A DNA stretch of 63,413 bases from Fidelibacterota bacterium (GTDB lineage Bacteria; Fidelibacterota; UBA8477), in contig JAIPJR010000002.1 in the NCBI GenBank assembly GCA_021734045.1, positions 1 to 63,413 on the forward strand, given 5' to 3'. Position numbers and translations under genes: made by a program. Of the stretch, positions 16,610 through 26,700 are shown piece by piece. Each line of letters starts with the position of its first letter. Position 1 is the stretch's first letter. The notes under the pieces were generated by a model. The model was given only the letters and a program-made list of their open reading frames with translations. It was not told the origin of the DNA and did not search any database.

Positions 16610-17542
16610 TCACGTGCCCTTGAATAGCTGTGTCATTAGTTGCACGGGGGATGGCATTTCATCCAGCGGTTTTTGCAGGGCGGCATCCATAATTTCTTTC
16701 CGTTCCGGTGTCCAGAATTGGGTCTGGAGACGCTCAAGAATGAGATCGCGTACCTTCAGGTGCTGGCGATGTCGGAATTTTTCTTTCAAAATCCCGGATT
16801 CTTTTAAATAACTGTAATGTCGTTGAATCGTCTTATCCAGGTCGTCGATGCCTTCCGGTTTTACCACAGAAGTTTTTACAACCGGGGGCTTCCAATCAGC
16901 GGTTTGCAGCCGCAGCTGAATGATACCACGTAATTCACGAAATGCCTTTTCCGCGCCAGTGTGATCCGCTTTGTTCACTACAAAAATATCGGCGATTTCC
17001 ATCAGCCCTGCTTTCATAGCCTGAATTTCATCACCTGATTCAGGGACAATTACCACCAGAGTTGTATCAGCCGCTTCCGCCACATCAAGCTCCACCTGTC
17101 CCACACCGACCGTTTCAAATACAACGATATCCAAACCGGCCGCATCATACACATCAGCCGCATCCTGGGCTTTTGAGGACAAACCGCCCAAGCTGCCCCG
17201 GGTTGCCATGGAGCGAATAAAAACGCCCTCATCTTTGTAATGCCGGGTCATTCGCACCCGATCACCCAAAATAGCACCACCGGTGAAGGGACTCGTGGGG
17301 TCTACTGAAATGACACCGATGGTTTTCCCCGCCGTGCGCCAGATTTCAATCAACCGATCTACCAATGAACTTTTGCCTGCACCGGGCGGACCGGTGACAC
17401 CGATTCGGTAGGCATTCCCCAGATGACCATGGAGTGCATCCGTGAGTGCAATCAGATCCGTGTCATTTCGTTCAACAAGTGAAAGCGCCCGGGAAATGGC
17501 CAGGCGCTTACCGTTAAGAATTCCGTCTATGTCGAATGTCAT
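16610..17542 (-). CDS. meaB: MeaB/ArgK-type G3E GTPase (methylmalonyl-CoA mutase chaperone)
   Basis: Proteins of this family protect and reactivate adenosylcobalamin-dependent acyl-CoA mutases. Motifs are the P-loop GVTGPPGAGKSS, the DPTSPFTGGAILGDRVRM stretch, ETVGVGQVE and the base-specificity motif NKAD, all in family order across about 310 residues. The ATG at 17542 aligns with family N-termini; a TTG five codons upstream abuts the crp stop. No mutase gene is visible in the window, so its client is encoded elsewhere. Confidence 0.92.
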   Translation of the reverse strand: MTFDIDGILNGKRLAISRALSLVERNDTDLIALTDALHGHLGNAYRIGVTGPPGAGKSSLVDRLIEIWRTAGKTIGVISVDPTSPFTGGAILGDRVRMTRHYKDEGVFIRSMATRGSLGGLSSKAQDAADVYDAAGLDIVVFETVGVGQVELDVAEAADTTLVVIVPESGDEIQAMKAGLMEIADIFVVNKADHTGAEKAFRELRGIIQLRLQTADWKPPVVKTSVVKPEGIDDLDKTIQRHYSYLKESGILKEKFRHRQHLKVRDLILERLQTQFWTPERKEIMDAALQKPLDEMPSPVQLMTQLFKGT

Positions 17543-17557
17543 CGTTTTGGCGAGCAA

Positions 17558-18244
17558 CTATTTGGACATATATGAAACTTTGAATTTTTCATATTCATTA
17601 ATGGTGAGCTTATGACCTTCACGCTCAATCCAGTGTTTCTTTTCCAGATTTTTCAGCATGCGTGAGACAGTCTCCCGGGTAGTCCCGGCCATATTAGCAA
17701 TATCCTGCTGGAGCGGAAGATTATTTACGGTGACGCATCCGCGATGATGAATACCGTATTCTTCAGCAATACGCAGGAGCACCAACGCGATTTTACCTTC
17801 CGCATCACTGAGCGAAAGCGCTTCAATGTGCTGGTCAGACAGTCGCAGGCGTGTGGCCAATTCTTTCAGGAGAGCGATGGAGATTAAGGGATTGCGCTCC
17901 AGCAAATCCAGAAAATCACTCCGGTCGATCATGTACACCAGGGTCTTTTCCAGCGCAATGACATTGGCCGATCGTTTCTCGCCATCCAGGATGGAGAGCT
18001 CGCCAAAGAAATCCCCTTCATATAAAAAGGACAGAATGACTTCGCGGCCGTCCTCAGACAAGCGTGTTACTTTCACCGATCCGGATTCAATGATAAAAAA
18101 GCTATCACCGGTATCCTCCTCCATGAGGATAACCTGTTCCTTTTGATAGACTTTCTGTTGGCAAAGTTTAGCAATATTTTCGAGAACCGGGTCCTTTAGC
18201 TCTGAAAAAAGCGGTACTATTCTAAGAATCTCAACCGCACTCAT
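17558..18244 (-). CDS. Crp/Fnr family transcriptional regulator
   Basis: A 228-residue regulator with an N-terminal cyclic-nucleotide-binding fold (about residues 10-125, including GDFFGELSILDGEKRSANV) and a C-terminal winged helix (about 150-220) with the recognition segment MAGTTRETVSRMLKNLEKK. The GELxxxxxxxRSA pattern matches the cAMP-binding cassette of Crp. There is no FNR-type N-terminal cysteine cluster, so an iron-sulphur oxygen sensor is unlikely. Whether it binds cAMP is unknown. AAGGAG precedes the ATG, which overlaps the GerW-like gene stop as ATGA. Confidence 0.93.
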   Translation of the reverse strand: MSAVEILRIVPLFSELKDPVLENIAKLCQQKVYQKEQVILMEEDTGDSFFIIESGSVKVTRLSEDGREVILSFLYEGDFFGELSILDGEKRSANVIALEKTLVYMIDRSDFLDLLERNPLISIALLKELATRLRLSDQHIEALSLSDAEGKIALVLLRIAEEYGIHHRGCVTVNNLPLQQDIANMAGTTRETVSRMLKNLEKKHWIEREGHKLTINEYEKFKVSYMSK

Positions 18245-18642
18245 GACTGCTCCTTTTGGGCTTTTTCTGTTTGCGGGTCAGGGTTCTGCTGGTCTTTGGT
18301 TTGCTTCTCGCCCTTTTCTTTGGCGAAACGACTCATCAAATCCGGAACCATATCAACAAGTTTCCCCCACATCACATCTTTGCCAACCAGGGGCAAAATT
18401 TGTGTCTTTTCATCAGTTACGACGATAAAGGCTACCGGGTCAATCTGGGCACCACCCCCCATGCCACTACCACCGTCGGTTTTCTCTTCGGATTTTTTAC
18501 CACCGGCACCAAATCCCACACTAATCTTCGCAACCGGGATAATGGTATGCTTTCCTGCCGTAATGGGTTTACCCACCACCGTCTCAGTATTCACCAAAGC
18601 GCGTAATTCTTCTAATACAGTTTTGGCCAGATTTTCAATCAT
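18241..18642 (-). CDS. GerW/YtfJ family protein
   Basis: A 133-residue cytoplasmic protein with the Spore_YtfJ pattern: TVVGKPITAGKHTIIPVAKISVG split by the family's Gly-rich stretch (FGAGGKK, GGSGMGGGAQIDPVAFIVV). The C-terminal tail is charged and low in complexity. In Bacillus subtilis the homologue is linked to spore germination, but the family also occurs in non-spore-formers, where its role is unknown. The ATG at 18642 with GGGA upstream is chosen over a TTG seven codons earlier. It overlaps the DUF2953 gene by eight bases, as the B. subtilis ytfI-ytfJ pair is also adjacent. Confidence 0.88.
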   Translation of the reverse strand: MIENLAKTVLEELRALVNTETVVGKPITAGKHTIIPVAKISVGFGAGGKKSEEKTDGGSGMGGGAQIDPVAFIVVTDEKTQILPLVGKDVMWGKLVDMVPDLMSRFAKEKGEKQTKDQQNPDPQTEKAQKEQS

Positions 18643-19273
18643 TTTTCCCTGCCCCTCTTCCAATTTTCAATGGAAATAATTTTAAGGATTTGAATCCGTA
18701 TTTGACAGCAAGAAATACAATTCTTGCCGGATAGATTTTTAGTCGTCCGATCCCGGTAAACTGTGACTTCCGATTGATAAAATCTGTTTCAGTATAAAGA
18801 TTTTGCCAACCACTGGCAGAGATAAAACTTTGCACGGTCCCGTATAGCATACCGGTGAGAGCAGGATTTTGGACACCCAGCGTGATGGTTCCCTCCCAGG
18901 CTTCAAGTTTTACAGATTCGAATAGTTTGCGCGAAAAGCCGGACGGGAGGCGTTTTTTCGTTTTTCCCATGGTTTTCCATATTTTTTCATAAGAGATGGT
19001 TCCCCACCCACTATCCTGGCTGGCATGCTCCGCCGTATGAAGCTTGTGAATCAGCTTTTCTACCAGCCGTTTTTTCCAGCCCGGCTCCAGTGGAAATACA
19101 ACACCAATTTTTACCAACCCGCCCCATAGTATAAGGATGCCCCGAAATTTTTTATCCGTGTTAATTTCGTGCGTTTCAATACCAACCGGCAGCAATAGCG
19201 TCAGGAGAAAGAGCGTAACTGTTAATACCAGAAGCCCGGCCAGGAGTTGAACCGTAATGATTAGAAAACCCAT
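18635..19273 (-). CDS. DUF2953 family membrane protein (YtfI-like)
   Basis: A 212-residue protein with an N-terminal membrane anchor (about residues 4-28) followed by a soluble, basic domain. The segment ITLGVQNPALTGMLYGTVQS (about residue 135) matches the 'GTGDAAxTGxLYG' motif that marks DUF2953. It heads the operon DUF2953, GerW, Crp/Fnr, MeaB. Its function is unknown in all organisms known to me. The family call relies on this motif, the membrane anchor and the adjacency to the GerW-like gene. Confidence 0.72.
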   Translation of the reverse strand: MGFLIITVQLLAGLLVLTVTLFLLTLLLPVGIETHEINTDKKFRGILILWGGLVKIGVVFPLEPGWKKRLVEKLIHKLHTAEHASQDSGWGTISYEKIWKTMGKTKKRLPSGFSRKLFESVKLEAWEGTITLGVQNPALTGMLYGTVQSFISASGWQNLYTETDFINRKSQFTGIGRLKIYPARIVFLAVKYGFKSLKLFPLKIGRGAGKND

Positions 19274-19431
19274 TATCGTAGCAATAACATGTGATTTTTA
19301 TTCCTCGGGAAAATAGTGTCTGCCTCAATTCACACCAAATCATTTACCGTGACACCGCCGGAAAACGAGTCATCCCACTGCTGATACTTGTCCAGATATA
19401 CCCATTGTTTTTCTGACTGCTATCTAAAATG

Positions 19432-19460
19432 TTGACATCACGTAACCCGAAGCCTATATT
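19432..19460 (+). promoter_or_regulatory. Sigma-70-type promoter of rpsT
   Basis: TTGACA (19432-19437) and TATATT (19455-19460) have a 17-base spacer, close to the bacterial consensus. They stand 34 bases before the rpsT ATG. The stretch 19274-19493 between the divergent DUF2953 gene and rpsT holds nothing else recognisable. Confidence 0.8.
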
Positions 19461-19493
19461 CGCCCGCATTTTTGGGAAGTTTGAAGGAGCATT

Positions 19494-19748
19494 ATGCCAG
19501 TAACAAAGACCATTGCCAAGCGGATTCGCCAGGCAGAAAAAGCAGAACAATACAATCACCATTACAAGTCAATGATGAAGACCTCCATTAAAAAAGTATT
19601 GGCAGCCACGGATAAAGCAACAGCCGAACCGCTGCTGAAGGAAGCCACATCAATCATTGATAAGGTGGTCCACAAAGGTGTTATCCATAAGAACAGGGGC
19701 GATAACCAAAAAGAGCGTATCCAGCGACATTTCAATAAGCTGTCCTGA
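19494..19748 (+). CDS. rpsT: 30S ribosomal protein S20
   Basis: S20 is a helical primary binder of 16S rRNA. The 84 residues match the family in length and pattern: a basic N-terminus (KTIAKRIRQAEKAEQYNH), a central helix and the C-terminal signature HKGVIHKNRGDNQKERIQRH. AAGGAG precedes the ATG. It is a single-gene transcript with its own promoter and terminator, as is common for rpsT. Confidence 0.97.
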   Translation: MPVTKTIAKRIRQAEKAEQYNHHYKSMMKTSIKKVLAATDKATAEPLLKEATSIIDKVVHKGVIHKNRGDNQKERIQRHFNKLS

Positions 19749-19774
19749 TACAAAACCTGGTTCTTATCAATTTA

Positions 19775-19808
19775 AAAAGCCGCTTTTTCCAAAGCGGCTT
19801 TTCTTTTT
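19775..19808 (+). terminator. rpsT terminator
   Basis: AAAAGCCGCTTT and AAAGCGGCTTTT pair over twelve bases around a four-base loop (TTCC), followed by CTTTTTT. It is a strong intrinsic terminator 26 bases after the stop, and is also usable on the minus strand for the gene ending at 19834. Confidence 0.93.
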
Positions 19809-19833
19809 TATCGGAAATAATAGTAGCACACCG

Positions 19834-20682
19834 TTATTGCAGAAAAATCTCCGAATCCTTCGGAATGTGGAGCGCCGGGTCCGAGAATTGAAGCCAGGTT
19901 AAATGATTCCCCTTCACGGCCATCACCCGGACCCGCCCGACGAGAACACTCTCCCGCCCCAATGGCTCACCCGATTCATCCAGAATGACCGCACCTTCCA
20001 CATATACTGAGAATATTTGATCTTTTACCAATCCCTCTGTTGAACCGGCATTGATGTGGATGTCAGGTCCACGGGAGATTAAAACCCTGTACGGCCCCAA
20101 TCCCTCCTGCTGATGCAGGTCCAATCCGAAATAATCGGCCAGCTTAACCCGCAGTTCCCCGCCCTGTAAAACCAGGGCTCGGTAAACCAGTGATTGCTTA
20201 AATGCAGGTGAGTCAAATTTTAAAGTATCCAGTCCCTGAAAAGTCAGAGCATGCTTAATGCCTTGCGCCAACACCGTAAATCCCAGCTGATGGTCGGATA
20301 ATTCAGTATTTAATTTCCACCGGGCGACCTCCCGGTCGTCCGCCGAACGGATCAGAGCGCAATCGGACTGAATTTTCGCTTTATACCCCTGATAACCACC
20401 CACCAGTGGGTTACCCATGTGGTATTTGGAAATGTCAATGACGCGTATGGTGGTTTCCAGCGTAAATGCTGCCGCTGGCGGGCCGGCAACCAATTGCAAT
20501 CCCGGCAATGTATCCAATATCCCGCTCCACAATCCGGGTAACTGTTGCTCAATCTCCCAAGGATTATCCAGACCGGCATCTTCGATGACCGTACCCATTC
20601 TCAGGGTAATCGCTTCCCGTGGTTGGGCCATGGCGACAGAAATTATCAGTCCCAGCAGTATTGAATAAAAAAAGTGTTTCAT
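19834..20682 (-). CDS. Secreted protein with CsgG/FlgT-like C-terminal region
   Basis: A 282-residue exported protein with a clear signal peptide (MKHFFYSILLGLIISVAMAQ) and no lipobox. The first part (about residues 25-190) resembles the CsgG/FlgT style of outer-membrane-associated domain. The C-terminal 75 residues contain INAGSTEGLVKDQIFSVY, then GEPLG and VGRVRV. That is the 'N-x-G-x4-G-(L/V)-x2-(G/D)-x-(V/I)-F-x-(V/I)-Y ... I/V-G-x-(I/V)-x-V' pattern of FlgT/CsgG C-terminal modules. It lies downstream of the giant surface protein gene beyond a terminator. The exact role is unknown. Confidence 0.6.
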   Translation of the reverse strand: MKHFFYSILLGLIISVAMAQPREAITLRMGTVIEDAGLDNPWEIEQQLPGLWSGILDTLPGLQLVAGPPAAAFTLETTIRVIDISKYHMGNPLVGGYQGYKAKIQSDCALIRSADDREVARWKLNTELSDHQLGFTVLAQGIKHALTFQGLDTLKFDSPAFKQSLVYRALVLQGGELRVKLADYFGLDLHQQEGLGPYRVLISRGPDIHINAGSTEGLVKDQIFSVYVEGAVILDESGEPLGRESVLVGRVRVMAVKGNHLTWLQFSDPALHIPKDSEIFLQ

Positions 20683-20722
20683 TTGGATCCAAATCTAAGT
20701 CATGGATTGGGAACGACAGATA

Positions 20723-20755
20723 AAAAAAGGGCGCCCGAATGGACGCCCTTTTGGA
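20723..20755 (-). terminator. Terminator of the giant surface protein gene
   Basis: On the minus strand AAAAGGGCGTCC pairs with GGGCGCCCTTTT (with one or two mismatched or G-T positions), followed by a run of T. It stands about 25 bases past the stop of the 2534-residue gene. Confidence 0.85.
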
Positions 20756-20777
20756 TTAACCGTTTTCCAACAAGCGG

Positions 20778-23700
20778 TTATTTGATGATGGTCATCTTCC
20801 GGGTTTGCGTGAAGGCATTCTTATCAGCGGTAATCCGCATGATATAAAGCCCACTCGCCACGTTCTGACCAAAATCATTCCGCCCGTTCCACTGAACTGT
20901 GCGATAACCGGCAGTTTGATGCTCATCTACGAGCGTTGCCACTTTCTGACCCAGCATGTTGTAAAGGACCAACTTGATTTGGGCATCCCGCGGCAGTTCG
21001 TATTTGATTGTCGTGCTGGCATTGAACGGATTCGGATAGTTCTGATGCAGTGCGAATTCCTTCGGTAATCCGAGATTATCATCCACACTCACAACAGCAC
21101 CGTGGAAGTCGTCAATATCGCGCGGCATCAACTGGTACCCACTGAAGTAGGGCGAGGAGCCATCATACTGACCGACCACACCCGTGACCATGAAGTAGTC
21201 ATCAGCTGGCGCGCCGTTACCATCGATATTGGTATCGCGATCAATGCGGACCTCAATGGTATCCACACCATCGGTAACATGTACGGTGGCATGTGAGCCT
21301 GCGGCCGGCCATTCGGACGGATCCACCAGACTCAGGCTGTCGATACTCACCAGAACGCCTTCCAGAGACTCACCAGCATTATCCAACAGGTCAGCAGCGG
21401 TCACCATCAGTGGTGTAACTTCAGGCAGTTCATCAATCAGGATGGACCAACCATCAGCAGCTACATTGGTGATTTCGGTGAGGCCGTTGTAGAAACCGAT
21501 AGAGCCGGTAATTTCTACATACTGACCCCGCGCCAGATCTTCCGCATTATGGAAGTCTGAGTCATACACTGCCATACCGACACTGCCATCCCAGGCCTGG
21601 ATGTAAGCCGGTCCACCAAGTTCATTGGTGGTGGTTACATAACCGCGCACGGTCACGACAGAATCACCATAAGCCGGTTCACCGGCCGCGTCATCAGCGG
21701 CTGCCGTGTACAGCGAGGTGATGAGATTGGCACCAGGCATAGCATAGCGACCGATGGTCACTTCCGCCGTGGCAAAGTCAGCCACATAGAACACACCCAG
21801 ATTGGCATCATACGCCATTCCACGAGGTGAGTTGGTACCCGTAAGTTCGACCACCTCACGTGTGGCGTAATCGGTGTTCGGGTTGTAGATATAAATCCGG
21901 TCGTCACCAACGATGTTGTTGGTTTCACCCATGAGATAGAGGAATCCTTCAGAATCGAACTTCACATGGGAGACCTGCTCACCGGAGATGAACGGACCCG
22001 GCAGGTCATCTACCTGCAGGTAACTGCCGTCGGGCTGGCGTTCCAGGATGTAAGCCTTATTGGATAGCTCACCCACAATGATGCGGGATCCATCGGGCGA
22101 CACGGCAAAGTCGCGCCCAACAGCACCACGAGTCATGGTATCGGAACGGACCAGTTCCAGATTCGTGTCATATTTATAAATGACATTACTGACAACGGCG
22201 CCTACATAGAGGTTACCATCGCCATCGAAACTGAAGACTGCACTACCTTCCTTCGCTACCGCACCGATCTGTTCGCCGGTAACGGCATCAAAGCCGGCCA
22301 CATAGCCACCACCTGAGACCCAGACATTACCATCCGGGTCCAGATTGACATCGCGACCGTGATTATTGAAGTCCAACGTCAGTGTATCAGCACCCACCAC
22401 GGCGGATGAGATATTGTCAATGGTTGCCGGAACACCATCAGCATCCCAGACACGCACATTGGGTGCCCAGCCATAATAAGCGATTGACCAGAGTTTGCTG
22501 TCAGCATCCACGGCCAATCCCTGCCAGCCGGAGCCCTCTTCAATGAACTCATCCACATAAGTGAGTGGTCTCTCAGGTGCCGGAGCAGCCTGATCAACGG
22601 TCACATCAAAGGTGACGGTTTCGGAGCTGTCCACGCCATCAGATACGAACAGGCTAAAGCTGTAAGTACCTGTAGCCGATGGACGGAAACCACCATTGCC
22701 GGAGCTGAAGAGCTGGATATTGATGGAATCCGGACCAGACCAATGGTAGGTCAGGACATCGCCATCATCATCATAACAGCCACTGCCGTCAAAGAGCACA
22801 AAGGCACTCACCTGGTTGCTGGCCGGAATCGTGGGCGCAACCGCCACCGGCGGTGTATTGCGAATCAATTCCAGATCCAGGGTCAGGTTGTCATCAACAG
22901 TGACCAATGTGTCCAGGTTCTTATAGCCATAGAGATGTGCCGTCACCAGATAGGTACCCGGGACTACACCTGAAATGCTGTAAGCACCCGTGTTATCAGC
23001 CACTTCTGTGCTCCAGTATTCTTCGTATGGCTCCACCGCGATAACGGTACCGGTTGGATCACCAGCATCGTTGGTGGTGATAGTACCGGAGATATCGTAT
23101 GTGGTGACCGTTGCCGGATTGGTCCAGGCCAGGCTATCCAGATAGATATGCTGGTAGGTTCCTGGCTGGAATGGTAACACACCGGCAATCGTCAGATTGC
23201 CTGCGTCACCTGTGGCAAAACCATCCAATACGATATGGCCATACTGACCAATGAATTCAGCCTGATTCAGATCCACGACCATTGGTTCTGCCGTCAATCC
23301 GTCCAGGGTCAGGGTCAGTGAGGTGGGATCCAGTCCACCGGGAGAAACGAAATTCACCCAGAGTTCCAGGGAGAAATACTCACCGGGCTGTGCATACAGA
23401 CCACGGGTGAAGCTGGAAACCGCAAAACCCAGGTTTGAAGCCAGATCCAGCGCACCAGACTCATTCAAACCCATCGTATCGTTGATGGAGACAGTCATGT
23501 TGGCATCATTACCAACGGTCCAGTTTGCCACATCAGCATCGGTCTCGAACTCTTCCACAAAGGAGACCGGCATGACAGTGAAGTCAACCACAGCCGGTGC
23601 GGAGGTATTCACACCATCGCTGACCTCCAGCTGGAAGGTATAATCACCAGCATTAAGCGCCTGGAATGCCAGATTCGCTTGCGTGAGATCCAGACCTTCA

Positions 23701-26700
23701 ACCGTAGGACCAGCAATCTGTGTCCATTGATAGGTAATAGGCTCACCATCAATATCACCGGAACGATCGCCGAAGAGATAGACCATATTGCCGAAAATAA
23801 CTTCGTGGCCCGGTTTTAATGCCACACGAGCACCCGGTGCACGGTTACCCGGATCACCGGTGGAATCCAATAGATATCCACGGTATGTGCCCTGCGGATA
23901 TGCCGGTTCTACACCGTTATTACCGGTAGGACCAACGCCCCAGGCAATATTGAATCCATCAACCACATCCATTGAATAGGGGCGTGCCCAGCTATACAGA
24001 TAATTTGTGGTATCATTGAGTTGAATTGAGTAGGCAACCTCACCACTGGCCATATCCAACACACCAATGTGGGTGTCAAAATAGGTCAGTGTATCAACCG
24101 GTCGCGTACTGTACATAACATACAGTTGATTCGGATCCGCGCCGGGACGCACAACCTGCGCCATGTGGACCTCTTCAGAGGTATGGAAGGGCACATTTTC
24201 ATAGCCGCTGCCATTGTCCACCCACTTGGAGATGCTATCGGAGAAACTCACCGTATAGATGTCATTTCCAATGACAGCCATAGAGGCATTGTCACCTGAA
24301 TTGGCGATAATGGTCTCCGCTGTCCAGGTTCCTCCGGAAGGTGTGATCTTAACGATCTCGTTGCCATTACCCATCAGGTAGACTTCGGTATTTTCACCCG
24401 ATCCACGAGCAAATAAGCCACGGGATGAACCACTGTGGGTATAAATAGGCTCCGGATTTGAACCATAGCCATCAAGACGCCACACATGATTCCCGGAACT
24501 ATAGGTGGCCAGATAAAGCATGCCGTCATCGGCCATGTCCATACCATAGGGTCCTAGCCAGCCGTCAATTCCAGCCCAGACCAGGGTGTCATCCGGCGTA
24601 CCGGTTTCATTCCCCGGGGCGAAGTAATGGATCGACCGCGGATTGGTATTGACCATATAAATACCACCGGTATTCTGATCAATGACCGAAGCACGGACGT
24701 CTCCGAAATATTCAGCCGTGTACTGCGGAACGATGAAATCAGCATTAACCGAAATCATCACATCATCGGTATGACCGAATTCCGGACCCGCATCCACGAT
24801 AAGACGGAAGACATATTCGCCTGCCTCGGTAGGTGTGAAGGTAGCGTTCAAAGCGGTGGTATCACTCAATACGACTTCAGGACCGGAAACCTGTACCCAG
24901 TGGGCGGTGTTTCCTTCCTGTGCATATTCAATCATACCATCCAGTGCTACTTCCGTGTCTACCAGGACAAACTGATCCGCACCAGCCTTAGCCAATGGTG
25001 GATACGCACCCTGATCGACCGTAAAGTTATCGAATATGGTCTGCCCGTTGGCTGTGTTGTATACATAAGCACCCGGGTAGCCAGCATCCATAAATGGTGC
25101 TTCGTCCTGGAATGGACATCCAGGTAGCATTTTACCATCCAGGAAGGCGAAGAAGTCGTTTCCAATAACCTTGATCTTCAGGTTATGCCAACCGGTTTCG
25201 ATAGGTTCGAAATCCACGCCAGGATTCCAGGCAGCACTGATGTGCCAGCTACCATTAAAGCCCTGCAATTTCAGTTGACCATTGTCACTGGCCGAGGAAT
25301 TCCGATAGATAAACCGGTAGTATTCCAAATCGGTTGCATCAGTTTTGGCAACAAGACCCTGATACAGCGGAGCGTCCGGGTCTGCCGGTCCTACCAGGAA
25401 GAAGTCACCGGAAACCGACCAGTCGGCGCCCAGGACATTATCCAGGTAGACAATACCGGTATAACCGGCGTCGGTAAATACACCCACATCACTACCCCAA
25501 CCGGAAGCGGTGGAGTCAGCGATTTCAAGTGTTCCATCACCAGACATGCCGTTAAAGGCCCAATTCAGGTCAAAAACGCTGTCGGTAAAGGTCTCAACCA
25601 GTGGCCAGACAAAAGCCTGCTCCACATTCACCGAGTTATCCGCGTCATTAAATGTGAAGGTGTAGTCACCATCCTGAGTCGGTGTGAAGGAATAATTTCC
25701 TCCGGCGTTACCCACACCGCCATCACCATACGCAGCCGTCCAGCTGTGCATGACGGTGAATTTGTAAGTATAAGTGGTGCCACTCGTTAAGGGAAACGTC
25801 CCTGTCCAGGTGTCCCCTACACGGGTGAGGTTATCGGCGGCATTGTCCCAGCTGTTCATATCACCGGCCAGGATGACGATCCAGTTATTATATCCCGAAT
25901 CGCTGGGGTCTACGACCGCGAGGGCACTTTCCACTGGATCTGTGGTACTGACGGTAATGTCTGCGCCGTCCTCCAGCCAGGCATTCCCATCATCCTCCGA
26001 CCCAACCCACCAGCTATAGGTGGTGCCGTCAGCAACCAGTGGAACGGTGCCTTCAAAGATACCGTCAGCGTCCGGATCGGTGAGTTCCACCATGGGACCG
26101 GACCAGTTGCTGTCGTAAACACCGTCATTATCCCAGGAACCATTGGCCCAGAAAGAGCGATACTGGGCATCGCCACCGATTTGGGCTTTCAGGGTGACAC
26201 TAGCGTATGGCAAAATCTGCGTAGCAGGAATTTCTTCGAAAAGATCGAAGTAGAGTGTATCACTCACATCAACCGCACTCTGGAGCTGGATGCTTTCCAG
26301 TGTGACATAATCCGTGGAGTTAATTTCCCCGGTTCCCGTAATCCAACCTGTAACCATATCACGTGCCAAGTCGAGGGTAACAACGCCCCAATCACTTTCA
26401 TTATTACTGAAAGTGTACCAGGGACCAGCTTCGTAACCATCACCACCGGAACCATTATCCCAAATCACCAGCCGAATTTGAGTGGTGGGATCGGCGCCTT
26501 TTACATAAATACTGATCTTGCTATCCGGTGAAAATTGGGTAGTACGATCGCCATCGCGAACAAACCAACCTCCGCTCACGGCAGGATCATCAACCAATGT
26601 CATCATTCCCGAGGCGGAAGCTTCGTAGGCTTCATCCGTGGAGGAAACGAAGGCAGATTCAGCCAGCAAGCCCGAAGTACTACCAGAGAAATTCGGATCC

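Noticed and set aside
25185-25790. A 201-codon plus-strand frame inside the giant surface protein gene
   Set aside because: The minus strand codes continuously for recognisable domains there; the antisense frame has low-complexity, shadow-like composition.
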